A DNA stretch of 64,000 bases from Oscillospiraceae bacterium (GCA_017460835.1 JAFUAD010000037.1:22540-86539), one strand, 5' to 3'. Shown: positions 17,871 to 27,966, counted from the first letter of the stretch. Translations and numbers: made by a program. The notes: a model not told the origin generated them from the sequence alone.

Positions 17871-18821
17871 ATGCGAAAAAGATTGTTTATATGCTTTTTA
17901 GCATTCGGAATACTGCTCTCTCTGGCGGGCTGCGCAAAAAAATCAAGCAGCAGAAGCAGCAAGCAGGAGCTCGATCTGGCAGAATATTATTATCGCAGCG
18001 ATGAAGACGAATACGAAGGACAGTTTTATTGGATCTATCATTTTTCCGGCGGAATGTATCGTGCCCAAGCCTATACGCCCTACGGTCAAGCAATTACATA
18101 TCAGAATGTGTGGGAAGTGATGGAGGACGGAACCTACAGCATCAGCGGCAGCCGTTTGACACTCGATCCGAAAGGAAGCATCGCTTTCCGGAGTACGAAT
18201 TATGTCACAGCATCGAAGGATTATACCTATACACTGAAGGCGGACGGTGACAACATGACCGATGAAAACGGGAATGTGTACTATCGCGGAAAACCATGGA
18301 CAGAAAATCCGGCATATGAAACACCGGTCGTACTGGCGGACTCCTATGCGGAGCAGAGCGAGAAATGGAATGTTTGGATTGATCAGGATGCCGGCGCCGA
18401 GGCTGAAGTCTATCTGGGCGATGAGGAGCAAGACTATGACCTTTATATTGATGTGACGGATACCGGTTCGGATCCGTGGTCGATTCAGGCGAAGTATGAG
18501 GGTCTGAGGCTGGAGCAGGGGTCAAAGTATCATGTTTCCTTCGAGTATTATATCCAGACCAATAATTATGTATTAACCGGATACGACCATACCAAGCACA
18601 AGGGGTATTATGTATTCCAGCATAACGGCGATGATTATACGACATATCTGGAAGAACCGCTGACTCTGACACAGCAGGAGCTTTACACAACGGTCAATTT
18701 CACATTTATTATGACAGAGCCGACTGATGACAATGTGTTTTTCGGGATTAATGCCGGCGGACTGGGCAATACCGGCGCCAATGTATCAATCAAAAAACTG
18801 CTTATTGAAAAGCTCTCCTGA
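17871..18821 (+). CDS. Lipoprotein with C-terminal carbohydrate-binding-like (CBM4/9-type) domain
   Basis: 316 residues starting at 17871 (GGTGAGGAG upstream). The signal peptide ends in lipobox LSLAGC, so Cys ~22 is lipidated and the protein is anchored outside the membrane. The middle (residues ~35-150) looks like a small beta-rich domain of unknown family. Residues ~160-316 resemble the CBM4/9 jelly roll: DTGSDPWSIQAKYEGLRLEQ, then KYHVSFEYYIQT, and a closing strand set with NVFFGINAGGLGNTGANVSI. Such domains bind soluble glycans in known members. Probably transcribed by read-through from aspS, an odd partner; more likely it has its own weak promoter that I cannot see. Ends at a strong bidirectional terminator. 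Confidence 0.7.
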   Translation: MRKRLFICFLAFGILLSLAGCAKKSSSRSSKQELDLAEYYYRSDEDEYEGQFYWIYHFSGGMYRAQAYTPYGQAITYQNVWEVMEDGTYSISGSRLTLDPKGSIAFRSTNYVTASKDYTYTLKADGDNMTDENGNVYYRGKPWTENPAYETPVVLADSYAEQSEKWNVWIDQDAGAEAEVYLGDEEQDYDLYIDVTDTGSDPWSIQAKYEGLRLEQGSKYHVSFEYYIQTNNYVLTGYDHTKHKGYYVFQHNGDDYTTYLEEPLTLTQQELYTTVNFTFIMTEPTDDNVFFGINAGGLGNTGANVSIKKLLIEKLS

Positions 18822-18831
18822 GAAAACAAAA

Positions 18832-18871
18832 ACCGCGCACCGGAAATCATCCGGTGCGCGGTCTGTTTTAT
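18832..18871. terminator. Bidirectional terminator between lipoprotein and pilT
   Basis: A 13-bp perfect stem (ACCGCGCACCGGA/TCCGGTGCGCGGT) with CTGTTTT on the right and an A-rich run on the left. Confidence 0.9.
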
Positions 18872-18873
18872 CA

Positions 18874-19983
18874 TTAGCCGATTACGCCGTCGCGGGTGAT
18901 GACAGACTGTCCGCCGAGCGCGGTCAGGTAACGGTAGAACTCCGTCTTGTCCTGGCACTTCTCCAGCGCGTCGATCTCGTTGACGGTGTTGTTCTTGACC
19001 AGACGCGCAAGCTCCTGGTCGAGGCACATCATGCCGTGCGCCTTACCTGCCTGAATCGAGGACAGGATCAGGTGAATCTTACCTTCACGGATCATAGCCG
19101 AGACAGCGTCGGTAACATTCAGAATCTCCATTGCCGCGATACGGCCGTTGCCGTTCTTCAGCGGGAGCAGCGTCTGCGATACGACGCCGACGAGGACGTT
19201 TGCGAGCTGTGTACGGATCTGAACCTGCTGATGCTCCGGGTACACGTCGATGATACGGTTGATCGTATCCGGTGCCGAGGTCGTATGCAGGGTCGAGAAA
19301 ACAAGGTGACCGGTTTCAGCAGCGGTGATTGCAGCCTGAATCGTCTCAAAGTCACGCATTTCTCCGACGAGGATGACGTCCGGGTCTTCACGGAGCGCTG
19401 CTCTCAGCGCCAGCGCGAAGCTGCCGACATCGGCGCCGACCTCTCTCTGGTTGACCATGCAGCGCTTGTGCTCATGGACATACTCGATCGGGTCCTCAAT
19501 GGTGATAACGTGGGCACTCTTGTTCGTGTTGACATAGTCGATCATGCCGGCGAGCGTTGTGGACTTACCGGAACCGGTCGGGCCGGTGATGAGCACGAGT
19601 CCGCGGGGACGCATCGCAAATTCTGCCATGACAGGCGGCATGAACAGGTCGTCCAGTGTCGGGATATCATTGCGCAGCAGACGGATGGCGATTGCCATAT
19701 GGTCGCGCTGATGGAAGATGTTGCAGCGGTGACGGAAGCCGGCGGGCGTGACGAACGAAAAGTCCGTATCAATGCGCTGTCTGACGTTTGCACGCTGCAT
19801 TTCGTTTGTCATCTGCTCGACGATTTCTGCGATCATCTCGTCGGTCATTTCCGGGTAGCTGCTCATCTTACGCAGCTGGCCGTGCAGACGGACAACCGGG
19901 CAGATGCCGTAGGTGAAGTGCAGGTCGGAGCAGCCGATCGAACGCACATCATTCAGAATTTTGTTAATGTCGATAAAAGGCAT
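18874..19983 (-). CDS. pilT: Type IV pilus retraction ATPase PilT
   Basis: A 369-residue hexameric secretion-type ATPase that depolymerises pili and drives twitching. An N-terminal PAS-like region (FIDINKILNDVRSIGCSDLHF) precedes the ATPase core. Core motifs: Walker A GPTGSGKSTTLAGM, Asp box VITIEDPIEYVHEHKRC, Walker B LRAALREDPDVILVGEMRD and His box GHLVFSTLHTTSA. Unlike PilB it lacks the C-terminal tetracysteine zinc site, which together with length favours PilT. It follows pilB by 26 bp in the same leftward unit. Confidence 0.93.
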   Translation of the reverse strand: MPFIDINKILNDVRSIGCSDLHFTYGICPVVRLHGQLRKMSSYPEMTDEMIAEIVEQMTNEMQRANVRQRIDTDFSFVTPAGFRHRCNIFHQRDHMAIAIRLLRNDIPTLDDLFMPPVMAEFAMRPRGLVLITGPTGSGKSTTLAGMIDYVNTNKSAHVITIEDPIEYVHEHKRCMVNQREVGADVGSFALALRAALREDPDVILVGEMRDFETIQAAITAAETGHLVFSTLHTTSAPDTINRIIDVYPEHQQVQIRTQLANVLVGVVSQTLLPLKNGNGRIAAMEILNVTDAVSAMIREGKIHLILSSIQAGKAHGMMCLDQELARLVKNNTVNEIDALEKCQDKTEFYRYLTALGGQSVITRDGVIG

Positions 19984-20009
19984 ATCATTATTCCTCCGTT
20001 ATTTGATAA

Positions 20010-21671
20010 TCAGACAGCGTATGTAACACGAACCAGCTCGTCCATACTGGTTACGCCCTGCTGAACGAGGTCTGCGACATTGTCACGCAGCAGCTTGGTA
20101 CCGTTTGCACGGGCAGTGCGCTCGAGCTCCTCGGTGCTGGCGCCGTTTGCGATCAGGGTTGAGATATTGCCGGAGCAGTGGATGATCTCATGAATTGCGG
20201 TACGGCCGCGGTAGCCGCCGCCGCACTCATTGCAGCCGACTGCATCATAAATCGGAACAGAATGGTCAATATGCATCAGATCATTCTCCTCCGGCGTAGA
20301 CATTCTCTGCTTGCGGCAGCTCGGGCAAAGAACCTTAACGAGACGCTGTGCCACAACGCCGATCAGAGAGGAAGCGACCATGTATGCCGGGATGCCCATA
20401 TCCACGAGACGGACGATCGTCGAAGCGGCGTCGTTCGTATGGAGCGTGGAGAGCACGAGGTGGCCGGTGATAGCGGCGCGGATGCCGATTTCGGCGGTCT
20501 CGCCGTCACGCATCTCACCGATCATGATGACGTCCGGGTCCTGACGGAGAATGGAACGCAGGGCTGCCGGGAAGGTCATACCGGATTTCACGTTGATCTG
20601 GCACTGGTTGATGCCGTCCATCTGCTTTTCAACCGGGTCCTCAACCGTCACGACGTTGACCTCCGGTCTTGCGATTGCGCCGAGTGCAGCATACAGGGTG
20701 GTCGATTTACCGGAACCGGTCGGACCGGTAACGAGGATAACGCCGTGCGGGCACTTGATCATGCTCTCGAACAGGCGGTAGTTGTAATCGGACATACCGA
20801 GCTCGTGCAGGCCGCGCGTCTTGATTGCGCCGGTGGAGAGGATACGGATAACGATCTTCTCGCCGTGAACCATCGGCAGGGAGGAGACACGGACGTCGAG
20901 CGGGATGTTATCGACTGTCTGCGAGAAACGGCCGTCCTGCGGGATACGCTTTTCTGCGATGTTCATGCCGGAGATCAGCTTGAGACGGGTCGCGAGCTGA
21001 TTCTGCACATTACTGGAAACATTCATCAAGGTTACGAGGTCGCCGTTGACACGGACACGGATCTGGGTATACTTTTCAAACGGCTCAATATGAATATCCG
21101 TTGCTTCCATACGGAACGCATTTTCGATGATCTGTGTTGCGAGTTTCACGATCGGGGCGCTCTCGACACGGTCTCTGGACTCGTCGTCCTCGAGCATCTC
21201 GCCCTGTGTGGTATCGGCACCGAGGTCGCCGAGATCGGACATCTGATATGCCTTACCGATCGCCTTCTTGATCGCGGATCTGGTTGCAAGAACCGGGATG
21301 GTATCGTAACCGGTCTTGACCTTGATATCCTCGAGAATGTTGAAGTTGACAGGGTCATCGGTTGCGACGGTCAGTCTGCGTCCGGTCATATTGATCGCGA
21401 TGACGCAGTTGCGCTCTGCCAGATCCTGCGGAACCTTCCGGGCGATTTCGCCGTCGACCTCAACGCTGTTCAGATCGACGAACGGCACCTGCAGCTTCAC
21501 AGAGAGTGCCTGCGCGAACTTCATGTCGGTCATGAAGCCCATCTCAACGATGACTTCACCGAATTTCTTGTTGTCAGTCGATTCGCGCTGTCTCTGCAGA
21601 ACCTGCTGCAGCTGTTCCGGTGTGATGTGACCCTCCTCAACGAGGTAGTCACCGATTCGGATGTTTCTCAT
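20010..21671 (-). CDS. pilB: Type IV pilus assembly ATPase PilB (GspE family)
   Basis: 553 residues. The start at 21671 follows GGAGG with 6-bp spacing; a TTG two codons earlier is less likely. The N-terminal GspE/MshE-type domain (~1-150, IGDYLVEEGHITPEQLQQVL) is followed by the ATPase core: Walker A GPTGSGKSTTLYAAL, Asp box VVTVEDPVEKQMDGI, Walker B ILRQDPDVIMIGEMRDGET and His box GHLVLSTLHTNDA. The zinc tetracysteine CPSCRK..GCNECGGGYRGR marks an assembly rather than a retraction ATPase. It powers pilin polymerisation with PilC. It is transcribed divergently from pilD and leads into pilT. Confidence 0.93.
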   Translation of the reverse strand: MRNIRIGDYLVEEGHITPEQLQQVLQRQRESTDNKKFGEVIVEMGFMTDMKFAQALSVKLQVPFVDLNSVEVDGEIARKVPQDLAERNCVIAINMTGRRLTVATDDPVNFNILEDIKVKTGYDTIPVLATRSAIKKAIGKAYQMSDLGDLGADTTQGEMLEDDESRDRVESAPIVKLATQIIENAFRMEATDIHIEPFEKYTQIRVRVNGDLVTLMNVSSNVQNQLATRLKLISGMNIAEKRIPQDGRFSQTVDNIPLDVRVSSLPMVHGEKIVIRILSTGAIKTRGLHELGMSDYNYRLFESMIKCPHGVILVTGPTGSGKSTTLYAALGAIARPEVNVVTVEDPVEKQMDGINQCQINVKSGMTFPAALRSILRQDPDVIMIGEMRDGETAEIGIRAAITGHLVLSTLHTNDAASTIVRLVDMGIPAYMVASSLIGVVAQRLVKVLCPSCRKQRMSTPEENDLMHIDHSVPIYDAVGCNECGGGYRGRTAIHEIIHCSGNISTLIANGASTEELERTARANGTKLLRDNVADLVQQGVTSMDELVRVTYAV

Positions 21672-21690
21672 ACTCAACCTCCAAAAACAC

Positions 21691-21719
21691 TTGAAAAATA
21701 TGCCATTCTGTGGTAAAAT
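21691..21719 (+). promoter_or_regulatory. Promoter of pilD
   Basis: TTGAAA 21691-21696, 17-bp spacer, TAAAAT 21714-21719. The pilB start is just 20 bp to the left, so the two divergent transcripts share this short region. Confidence 0.65.
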
Positions 21720-21753
21720 AGATAACAGTACAAACCATAAAGGAGGTACCGTT

Positions 21754-22674
21754 ATGTACCAAATGATTCAGGGCACCGCAATGCTCGCGGCGCAGACGGG
21801 CTGGAGAGAATGGAAATCAATGGATGCGCTCTTTTTTCTCATTGCCCTTCCGATTGTATTCCTCTACGGAATCTGCATCGGCAGCTTTCTGAATGTTGTC
21901 ATCATCCGGCTGCCGCGCGGGGAGTCGCTGATCAAGCGGTCGTCGCACTGCATGACCTGCGGCGCGAAAATTCGCATCCGCGATCTGGTTCCCGTGTTCA
22001 GCTGGCTGTTCCTGCGGGGACAATGCCATAGCTGCGGGGAAAAGATTTCGGTGCGGTATCCGATCGGCGAGACGCTGAACGGTGTGCTCTATGTCATCAA
22101 CTTCATTGTGTTCGGCGGAATCAATCCCGGATGCTTTGTCAATTTCCTGCTGATGTGCATTTTCACATCGCTGCTGGTCTGCATCGGCTGGATCGACTGG
22201 GATACCTTTGATATGTATGACATTCTGAGCATTCTGATCGCGCTGCTGGCGATCCCTTCACATTTTCTGACCGAAAATAACATTTCGGTCAAGGACCGGC
22301 TCATCGGAGCAGCGTGCATCAGCATTCCCTTCCTGCTGATCGGAGAGCTGGTGGGTGTTTACATCAAGAAGAAAACCGGTGAAAAAGTACGCGGTATTGA
22401 GCTTGGCGATACAATTCTGATGGCATGTGCCGGACTGTATCTCGGCTGGCGTGCGATGCTGCCCGCGGCATTCATCGGCATTCTTCTTGCTGCAATCTTC
22501 GGACTGATTATCAAGAGAATAACAGGCGAATCGAAATTCGCATTCGGGCCGTATCTCTGCATGGGGCTCTGGATCGGTGCGATGTTCGGCGAGGAGCTAA
22601 CGAACTGGTATCTTAACCGGATGTTCCCGCCGGAGGAAACAGTTTCATTCTACTCATCGTTGATTTGGTTCTGA
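21754..22674 (+). CDS. pilD: Prepilin peptidase / N-methyltransferase
   Basis: A 306-residue polytopic membrane aspartyl protease that cleaves the type III signal of (pseudo)pilins and methylates the new N-terminus. It starts at 21754 behind AAGGAGG. The first helix leads into GSFLNVVIIRLPRGES and the cytoplasmic zinc loop with two CxxC pairs (CMTCGA, CHSCGE). The first catalytic Asp is in GWIDWDTFDMYD; the second is in GIELGDTILMACAGLYLGW, where the more common GDxK is GDTI. At least six further membrane segments follow. The gene is the only rightward one in the pilus locus. Confidence 0.92.
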   Translation: MYQMIQGTAMLAAQTGWREWKSMDALFFLIALPIVFLYGICIGSFLNVVIIRLPRGESLIKRSSHCMTCGAKIRIRDLVPVFSWLFLRGQCHSCGEKISVRYPIGETLNGVLYVINFIVFGGINPGCFVNFLLMCIFTSLLVCIGWIDWDTFDMYDILSILIALLAIPSHFLTENNISVKDRLIGAACISIPFLLIGELVGVYIKKKTGEKVRGIELGDTILMACAGLYLGWRAMLPAAFIGILLAAIFGLIIKRITGESKFAFGPYLCMGLWIGAMFGEELTNWYLNRMFPPEETVSFYSSLIWF

Positions 22675-22700
22675 TTATTACGCACCCTTTGAGTGGGATT

Positions 22701-22741
22701 CGGGCAGCCGGCAACACCGGCTGCCCGTTCCTTTGTTCTTT
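22701..22741. terminator. Terminator between pilD and the pseudopilin genes
   Basis: An 11-bp perfect stem (CGGGCAGCCGG/CCGGCTGCCCG), loop CAACA, then a T-rich tail. It ends pilD. The convergent pilus operon stops 11 bp further right. Confidence 0.85.
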
Positions 22742-22751
22742 GCAATTGTAA

Positions 22752-24005
22752 TCAGCTTGCCTTCGGATACTTGGCATCCACAGCAGTCAGATAGGTCTGG
22801 AACTCAGAGTAGTAGCTGCCGTCAGCGGAGGTTACGCTGTAGGTCGTTTCCGGAACTGTGAAGATGAAGTAGAAACCGGGTCTCAGGTCTGTGGTATCCG
22901 TAGAACCGAGAATGCTGACCTTGTTGGAGCCGTTCGTGTTGGTGAACTCGTTGGTCGTACCGTTATTGGTCACGATCGAATTGTACCGGCTGATGCCGAG
23001 CGGATGCCCGCTGTAGGATTCGATGATGACCTTCTCATAGGCCTCTGCCGCCGTATCGGGATTCCGGATCTGCTTGAAATCAAACAGCGGCCGGGTATAC
23101 TTCTTGGTCGCGTCAAGCACATTCTTCATGCAGAACGAAGCACTTGCGTGATTGCTGGAATCATTCAGAATCAGACCGATACCGTCCGAGCTTCTGTTCA
23201 GCTCATAGGCCTCGATGTTGATGGTGCAGTTCGAGGGGTCAAAGTCGGCGGTGGAAGCGTTTGCGAAATCGCCGAGCGAGAACTGATACTCGTAGTTGCC
23301 GTACATTTTCTGGTTGACGTACCACGGCGTCACGGTATACTGGTGATCGCCTGTGCCGTAGGAGCCGGTACCGTTCGAGAAATATGCGTTATACTTCACG
23401 CCAGAGCCGGAGCCCTGATCGGAGCGGTACTCGACGATGCCGTTGTTTTCGACATACTGACCGCTTGCAGAATAAGCCGGAGTCCGGTCGGCAGTCAATC
23501 CCTCTGTCGGGCCGAAATTGAACTCATAGAGCAAAATCTGTCCTGCATTCATCATGGAATCGGAGAACGATTTGAGCGTCGGATATGCGTTGCTTTTCGG
23601 ATTCTGCTCATAGACGGTATTATCGAACACCATGACATAGATCTTGCCCTTGTAGTCAATGTACTGTCTGTTCATGAAGTAGTCCGTCCAGAACATATTG
23701 ACCTGTTCGATCATCACATCAGTCGGCACATAATCCGAAGGCTCGCTGCTGTGGGCATTGCCCTGATAGGGCTTATAGTTTGCATAGCAGCGAACGCGGT
23801 CGGCGTACTTGAGGTTGCCTTCAATCGCGCGCTTCATGTTGTCGATACACGATGTTGTGGATTCGTAGTTCGAGCTGCGAACGAAATACTTTGACACCGG
23901 CTGCATCAGCTGAACCGCGCTGTACATGATAATGGAAAACAGCGCCATAACAATGATCAGCTCGACCAATGTAAAGCCGCTATGCTTTTTCTTTCGCTCC
24001 TCCAT
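22752..24005 (-). CDS. Type IV prepilin-like protein (pseudopilin)
   Basis: 417 residues, started at 24005 behind AAAGGAGG. The type III signal HSGFTLVELIIVMALFSIIM has the Gly/Phe processing site and Glu5 of the mature protein, followed by a ~20-residue hydrophobic helix. The mature part is far longer than a major pilin (~400 residues), rich in Y/N/S/T, and has few cysteines (one in the region after the helix). This suits a minor pilin or pseudopilin that caps or primes the pilus. It is the last gene of the leftward operon, 79 bp downstream of a second pseudopilin gene. Confidence 0.88.
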   Translation of the reverse strand: MEERKKKHSGFTLVELIIVMALFSIIMYSAVQLMQPVSKYFVRSSNYESTTSCIDNMKRAIEGNLKYADRVRCYANYKPYQGNAHSSEPSDYVPTDVMIEQVNMFWTDYFMNRQYIDYKGKIYVMVFDNTVYEQNPKSNAYPTLKSFSDSMMNAGQILLYEFNFGPTEGLTADRTPAYSASGQYVENNGIVEYRSDQGSGSGVKYNAYFSNGTGSYGTGDHQYTVTPWYVNQKMYGNYEYQFSLGDFANASTADFDPSNCTINIEAYELNRSSDGIGLILNDSSNHASASFCMKNVLDATKKYTRPLFDFKQIRNPDTAAEAYEKVIIESYSGHPLGISRYNSIVTNNGTTNEFTNTNGSNKVSILGSTDTTDLRPGFYFIFTVPETTYSVTSADGSYYSEFQTYLTAVDAKYPKAS

Positions 24006-24084
24006 GCTGGATTTTCCTCCTTTCATTCATCCGCGCCGGGCGGAGAGCCGGAGCCCCGGCCTCCGCTGCGGCGGACGTATTGGA

Positions 24085-25023
24085 TCACTCACTCTTCAGC
24101 GGGTTCAGAGCGCCGGTATTGACGTTGTACTCAATCACGACCTGATTGTAGAACACAATACTGGTATCCTCTGAGCCGTATTTGACATACATATAGTACG
24201 TTGCACTGCCTGTCGAGTAGTTTGCGCCGTTTTTCACTGCGGTGAAGGAGATCAGCTTGCTGACGGTATCGCCCGCGAGAACCTCTGCCTCCGTAACCGG
24301 ATTCACAAGAACCTCATAATCGGCATTCAGCGCCATTTTCTTGGCTTCATCGCTCTTGTCGATGATGACCTTGCTGCCGCTTCCGTCAGAGAAGTTTGTG
24401 CCGGTAGCGGTGATTCGATCGAACTTGGAAATCACTGCGTTAGCGCTTGTGACAGCAGCAGTCCGCTCGGTTTCCGTCATGTTCTCATCGAACTGCTTTT
24501 CCATTTTGTCACTATAGCCGGTATCTCCGGGAGTCTTTGAATATTTGCCGCTGAAGTACGCAACCGGTCTCAGCACGACTCTGAACGGCGTAGTCGGGCG
24601 CTCCGGAGAAGCGACCGGAACCTTGTTAAAGGTCATAAAGCGGTAGTTGACATTGGAATGCAGGTCTTCGCCGATGATCTGTGCATTCGAGTTCACGGCA
24701 TCGACGGTATACTCGAACGCAGCGCGCTCGGTGCCGCCGGAGTTGATGCGCTTGCCGTTTGTCGAGCCGTCAGCGGCAGTTTTGATGTCATAGATGATCT
24801 CGTAATCGACGCGGACGACATCGAATGCATGGCTTGCGTCGTCGTTTGTCTGGACGTTATCCGCGAACTTCGCTTCGTAGGAGAGACGGTCGTTCAACTG
24901 ATTGGTTGAGCGCATCACAGCATTGACAGTCGACATGATCCGAACGACCAGCAGCGCGATGATAGCATACACGCCCATTGAGACAACAATCTCAATCAGC
25001 GTCATACCTTTTTTGGCTTTCAT
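24085..25023 (-). CDS. Type IV prepilin-like protein (pseudopilin)
   Basis: 312 residues with the short leader MKAKKG followed by MTLIEIVVSMGVYAIIALLV: cleavage after Gly, then Met1, with Glu5 present. After the helix the domain is beta-rich with no cysteine pair. Start at 25023 follows GAAGGAGG. It lies 18 bp downstream of the PilX-like gene and upstream of the other pseudopilin. Together with that gene it looks like the minor-pilin set of the pilus, not the main subunit, because of size and because there are two divergent copies. Confidence 0.88.
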   Translation of the reverse strand: MKAKKGMTLIEIVVSMGVYAIIALLVVRIMSTVNAVMRSTNQLNDRLSYEAKFADNVQTNDDASHAFDVVRVDYEIIYDIKTAADGSTNGKRINSGGTERAAFEYTVDAVNSNAQIIGEDLHSNVNYRFMTFNKVPVASPERPTTPFRVVLRPVAYFSGKYSKTPGDTGYSDKMEKQFDENMTETERTAAVTSANAVISKFDRITATGTNFSDGSGSKVIIDKSDEAKKMALNADYEVLVNPVTEAEVLAGDTVSKLISFTAVKNGANYSTGSATYYMYVKYGSEDTSIVFYNQVVIEYNVNTGALNPLKSE

Positions 25024-25041
25024 GCTGTTTCCTCCTTCCGA

Positions 25042-27966
25042 TTAGTTTGCACCCTGATAGTTGTTGTGCAGGAAGTCCTTGTTGTCTGCACCGAGGTCAG
25101 AGCTGTTGGTGTCGTAGTCGAACACGGTTTCAACCTTGCGGTGAGAGTCGCCGATGTAAGCGACTGCAACCTTCGGGTCGCCGGTCGCGCCCATCTGTTT
25201 CGTCATCGAACCGCCGACGCCTGCCAGATAACAATTCGCCTGATCTGTAGAGTTGTCGCGGGTAATGGAGTTCCACTCTTCACGGTAATACACGCTTGCA
25301 TTATTGAAATTCATCGTTCCGGATGTCAGCGTGGAAGTCGGCATGATCACCTCAGCATTCCAGAACAAACCGTTTGTTGCGCTATAATTCTTGTTCTGTA
25401 TGCCAAGCAGGATTGCATTGGGGACAAGCTCATATGCAAACTTAAACGCGTCATCCTGATTCTGGAAGTTTGCATCTGCCGGATAGATCGGGTTCTGAAC
25501 AATATACAGATCACCGGTCTTACTTGCGCCGGCTCCGCCGGTCAGGCGTCCGTACATGCCGGTCGTCATGATTGACATTTTCTCCATATCCATTGAAGGA
25601 TCGAGGAAAATGACAACTTCACCGTGCTGTGCGAGTGTACCCTGTGTTCCGGTAGCGTCATTGTAATACGGGGTGGGCTGATTCGCTCCGAGCGAATAGT
25701 TTGCAGTGTTATTGATCAGAACGTCCGCACTGCCGCCGCCCGTCATATAGATATACAGCGGAACCTTCTTATTTGCTCTCTGCGAAGGGTCGATCACGAC
25801 TGTCGTGCCGGATACTACATTCAAAACGCAGCTTTCCGTAACGAGCTTTGCGCCGGCAGCCGGCTTGGTGTCCGCAGTACCGTCATTTTTATGATAGCAG
25901 ATTGTAACACCTGTGCCGCCGGAGGTTGTAATCGTGTTTGCGGCTGCTGTTGCTCCCATAGCAGCTTTGAACGAAGCTTCTGTCTCATAAATCGGATAGT
26001 TTGCTGCATTCAGTGCCGCAACTGCACCTGCGGGGTCTGCGACCTCATACTTATCAATCAGAATATGCGCCGTATTCACCGGGAATGTATACGGGACATA
26101 GTAGGAAGCGCCGTTTACATCCGTCAAGAGCTCTGCGCCTTCCCAGTTGTGTCCGCAGGCGATGCTCTCCTTGACGAGGTTGTCATTCTTCGCATTTGCG
26201 ACGGTCTGCGCAGCGCCGACAGTAGACGGCTGCTTCAGATCCCAGCGGTAATACCGCTCGAAAATTTCATCGGGGCGATATGCAAACGGATACAGGGAGA
26301 AGTCATAATTTACGTTCTCGGTGACATTTTCCGTTCTGGTTGTATAGCTGACTGTGTACCATCCGTTGCTTGTGTAGCCGTCGCCGTCCGAAGGAGGACC
26401 CCACAGGCCGACACCGCCGTCAAACCACTGATCTGATACAAATGTATAATGCTTATCCTGATAGGTCTTCTGATACGTTACCTGTCCCTTCGGAACAGCA
26501 TTGCGGTAGTTTGCATTGTAATATGCATAACCGGTATCAATGTAGCTTTCCGCGGCAGCACCGGTAATTGCACCGCCGTAATTCGTTGTACCGGCGCAGA
26601 TAACCTTGCCCTTGATCTCTACATTGCCCTGAATGGTCAGGGTTCCGCCCGGATTCGCGAACACAACATTGCCGTCAATGACGAGCTTTTTCTTGTTTCC
26701 GCTGAGGGTCAGGCTCTTGTTGATGCTGTAAATATTGCCGCCGACTGCTGCATTCATATTTGCATTGACGTTGGCTTTGTTGATGTTATTCGATACAAAT
26801 GCTGCGATCGTGGACAGATTGTCGTTGTAGCCGTCCCAGTAGGAATCCAATTCCGGGTCAAGCAGATATGCGTCACCGTAAACGACAACGGATTTCTGCG
26901 TCTGGGCTTCTTTCGTATTGACACTGCCCGCAAACAGATTGACAGGATAATTGCCTGCTTCGCCGGGATCAGTGCCGTTCTTTTTTCTTCCGACAATCAG
27001 ATTTGTTACGCCCGGATTCATTGTGCCGTCAACATAAACAAGGTTCAACTCATTATATGAAGTCGGTGCATATGCCGGTGCAATATTGGCGCTCCATGTC
27101 ACAACACTCGAATTTCCGCCGACGACATTGCCGTAATAAACAGCCGTCTCGCCCTTGCGCTGGAATTCGTTTACAACATGAACATTCGATTTGATTCCGT
27201 AGCAGAAAAGGATATTGCCGACAGCACCGTTCTGGTTGTTCAGCTCCCTTTCTCCTCCGTCATAATTGCCTCTGCCTGACGGCAGCATGCTGGTTCCGGC
27301 AACCTGCGGTCCGAAATAGACCATGTTTCCGTTTGTCGCGCCGCCGTTATACTGGATCGTACCGATGGCAATAAACTTATTGTCATCATCTTCCTCTACC
27401 GTACCGGAATTGACGCGGCTGCTTGCGGTATTCTGAATGCCGCTGTTCAGCCCCTCCTCCGGAGCGCGGTAGTTCTCGTAGATGTAGTTGCAGACGGTGT
27501 AATCCGCCTGGTTTCTGCCGGTGCCGACAGAAGCGGTTGCGGTGATCTTCCACGCACGCTGTGCATGGATCGCTCTGGTATCGGTATCCCAGACGTAGTT
27601 ATCGGGGATACGCTCGATCGTACAATTTACGACATTTCCGTTGTTCGAGAACTGGATTCCGCTCGTGTCGGAGAAATCGACGGTAATCGGCTTCGGGTCT
27701 TCGCCGAGCACGACCTTCTCGGAAACCCAGTCATAGAACGATTTGTTACTGTATGCGGAGTTTGTGACTGCGTCGAGTGCTGCCTGCGCAGCGTACTGCG
27801 CCTGTGTTTCATAGTATGTGTAGTACGATCGGCGGTTTGCGGCGGAGGTCAGAACCAGCGTCGAGATCAGGAACACAGCCAGTACCAGCATCACGCCGAC
27901 GACGGTCAGCAGAACTGTGCCCTTTTTCTTTGCACGTTCCATCCTTTCTGCCAAAATTTCTTTCAT
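25042..27966 (-). CDS. Large PilX-like pilus-associated surface protein
   Basis: 974 residues from the ATG at 27966 (AAAGGTGG upstream). The N-terminus has a basic stretch ending in KKKG, a hydrophobic helix GTVLLTVVGVMLVLAVFL and the pattern AANRRSYYTYYETQAQYAAQAAL, which resembles the start of PilX-type minor pilins. There is no Glu5, so it may be anchored rather than processed like a pilin. The remaining ~930 residues are an N/G/T/Y-rich extracellular region with a stretch resembling a beta-helix (~470-500, GTLTIQGNVEIKGKVICAG). It is the largest gene of the pilus operon and a good candidate for a tip adhesin (inference). Confidence 0.7.
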   Translation of the reverse strand: MKEILAERMERAKKKGTVLLTVVGVMLVLAVFLISTLVLTSAANRRSYYTYYETQAQYAAQAALDAVTNSAYSNKSFYDWVSEKVVLGEDPKPITVDFSDTSGIQFSNNGNVVNCTIERIPDNYVWDTDTRAIHAQRAWKITATASVGTGRNQADYTVCNYIYENYRAPEEGLNSGIQNTASSRVNSGTVEEDDDNKFIAIGTIQYNGGATNGNMVYFGPQVAGTSMLPSGRGNYDGGERELNNQNGAVGNILFCYGIKSNVHVVNEFQRKGETAVYYGNVVGGNSSVVTWSANIAPAYAPTSYNELNLVYVDGTMNPGVTNLIVGRKKNGTDPGEAGNYPVNLFAGSVNTKEAQTQKSVVVYGDAYLLDPELDSYWDGYNDNLSTIAAFVSNNINKANVNANMNAAVGGNIYSINKSLTLSGNKKKLVIDGNVVFANPGGTLTIQGNVEIKGKVICAGTTNYGGAITGAAAESYIDTGYAYYNANYRNAVPKGQVTYQKTYQDKHYTFVSDQWFDGGVGLWGPPSDGDGYTSNGWYTVSYTTRTENVTENVNYDFSLYPFAYRPDEIFERYYRWDLKQPSTVGAAQTVANAKNDNLVKESIACGHNWEGAELLTDVNGASYYVPYTFPVNTAHILIDKYEVADPAGAVAALNAANYPIYETEASFKAAMGATAAANTITTSGGTGVTICYHKNDGTADTKPAAGAKLVTESCVLNVVSGTTVVIDPSQRANKKVPLYIYMTGGGSADVLINNTANYSLGANQPTPYYNDATGTQGTLAQHGEVVIFLDPSMDMEKMSIMTTGMYGRLTGGAGASKTGDLYIVQNPIYPADANFQNQDDAFKFAYELVPNAILLGIQNKNYSATNGLFWNAEVIMPTSTLTSGTMNFNNASVYYREEWNSITRDNSTDQANCYLAGVGGSMTKQMGATGDPKVAVAYIGDSHRKVETVFDYDTNSSDLGADNKDFLHNNYQGAN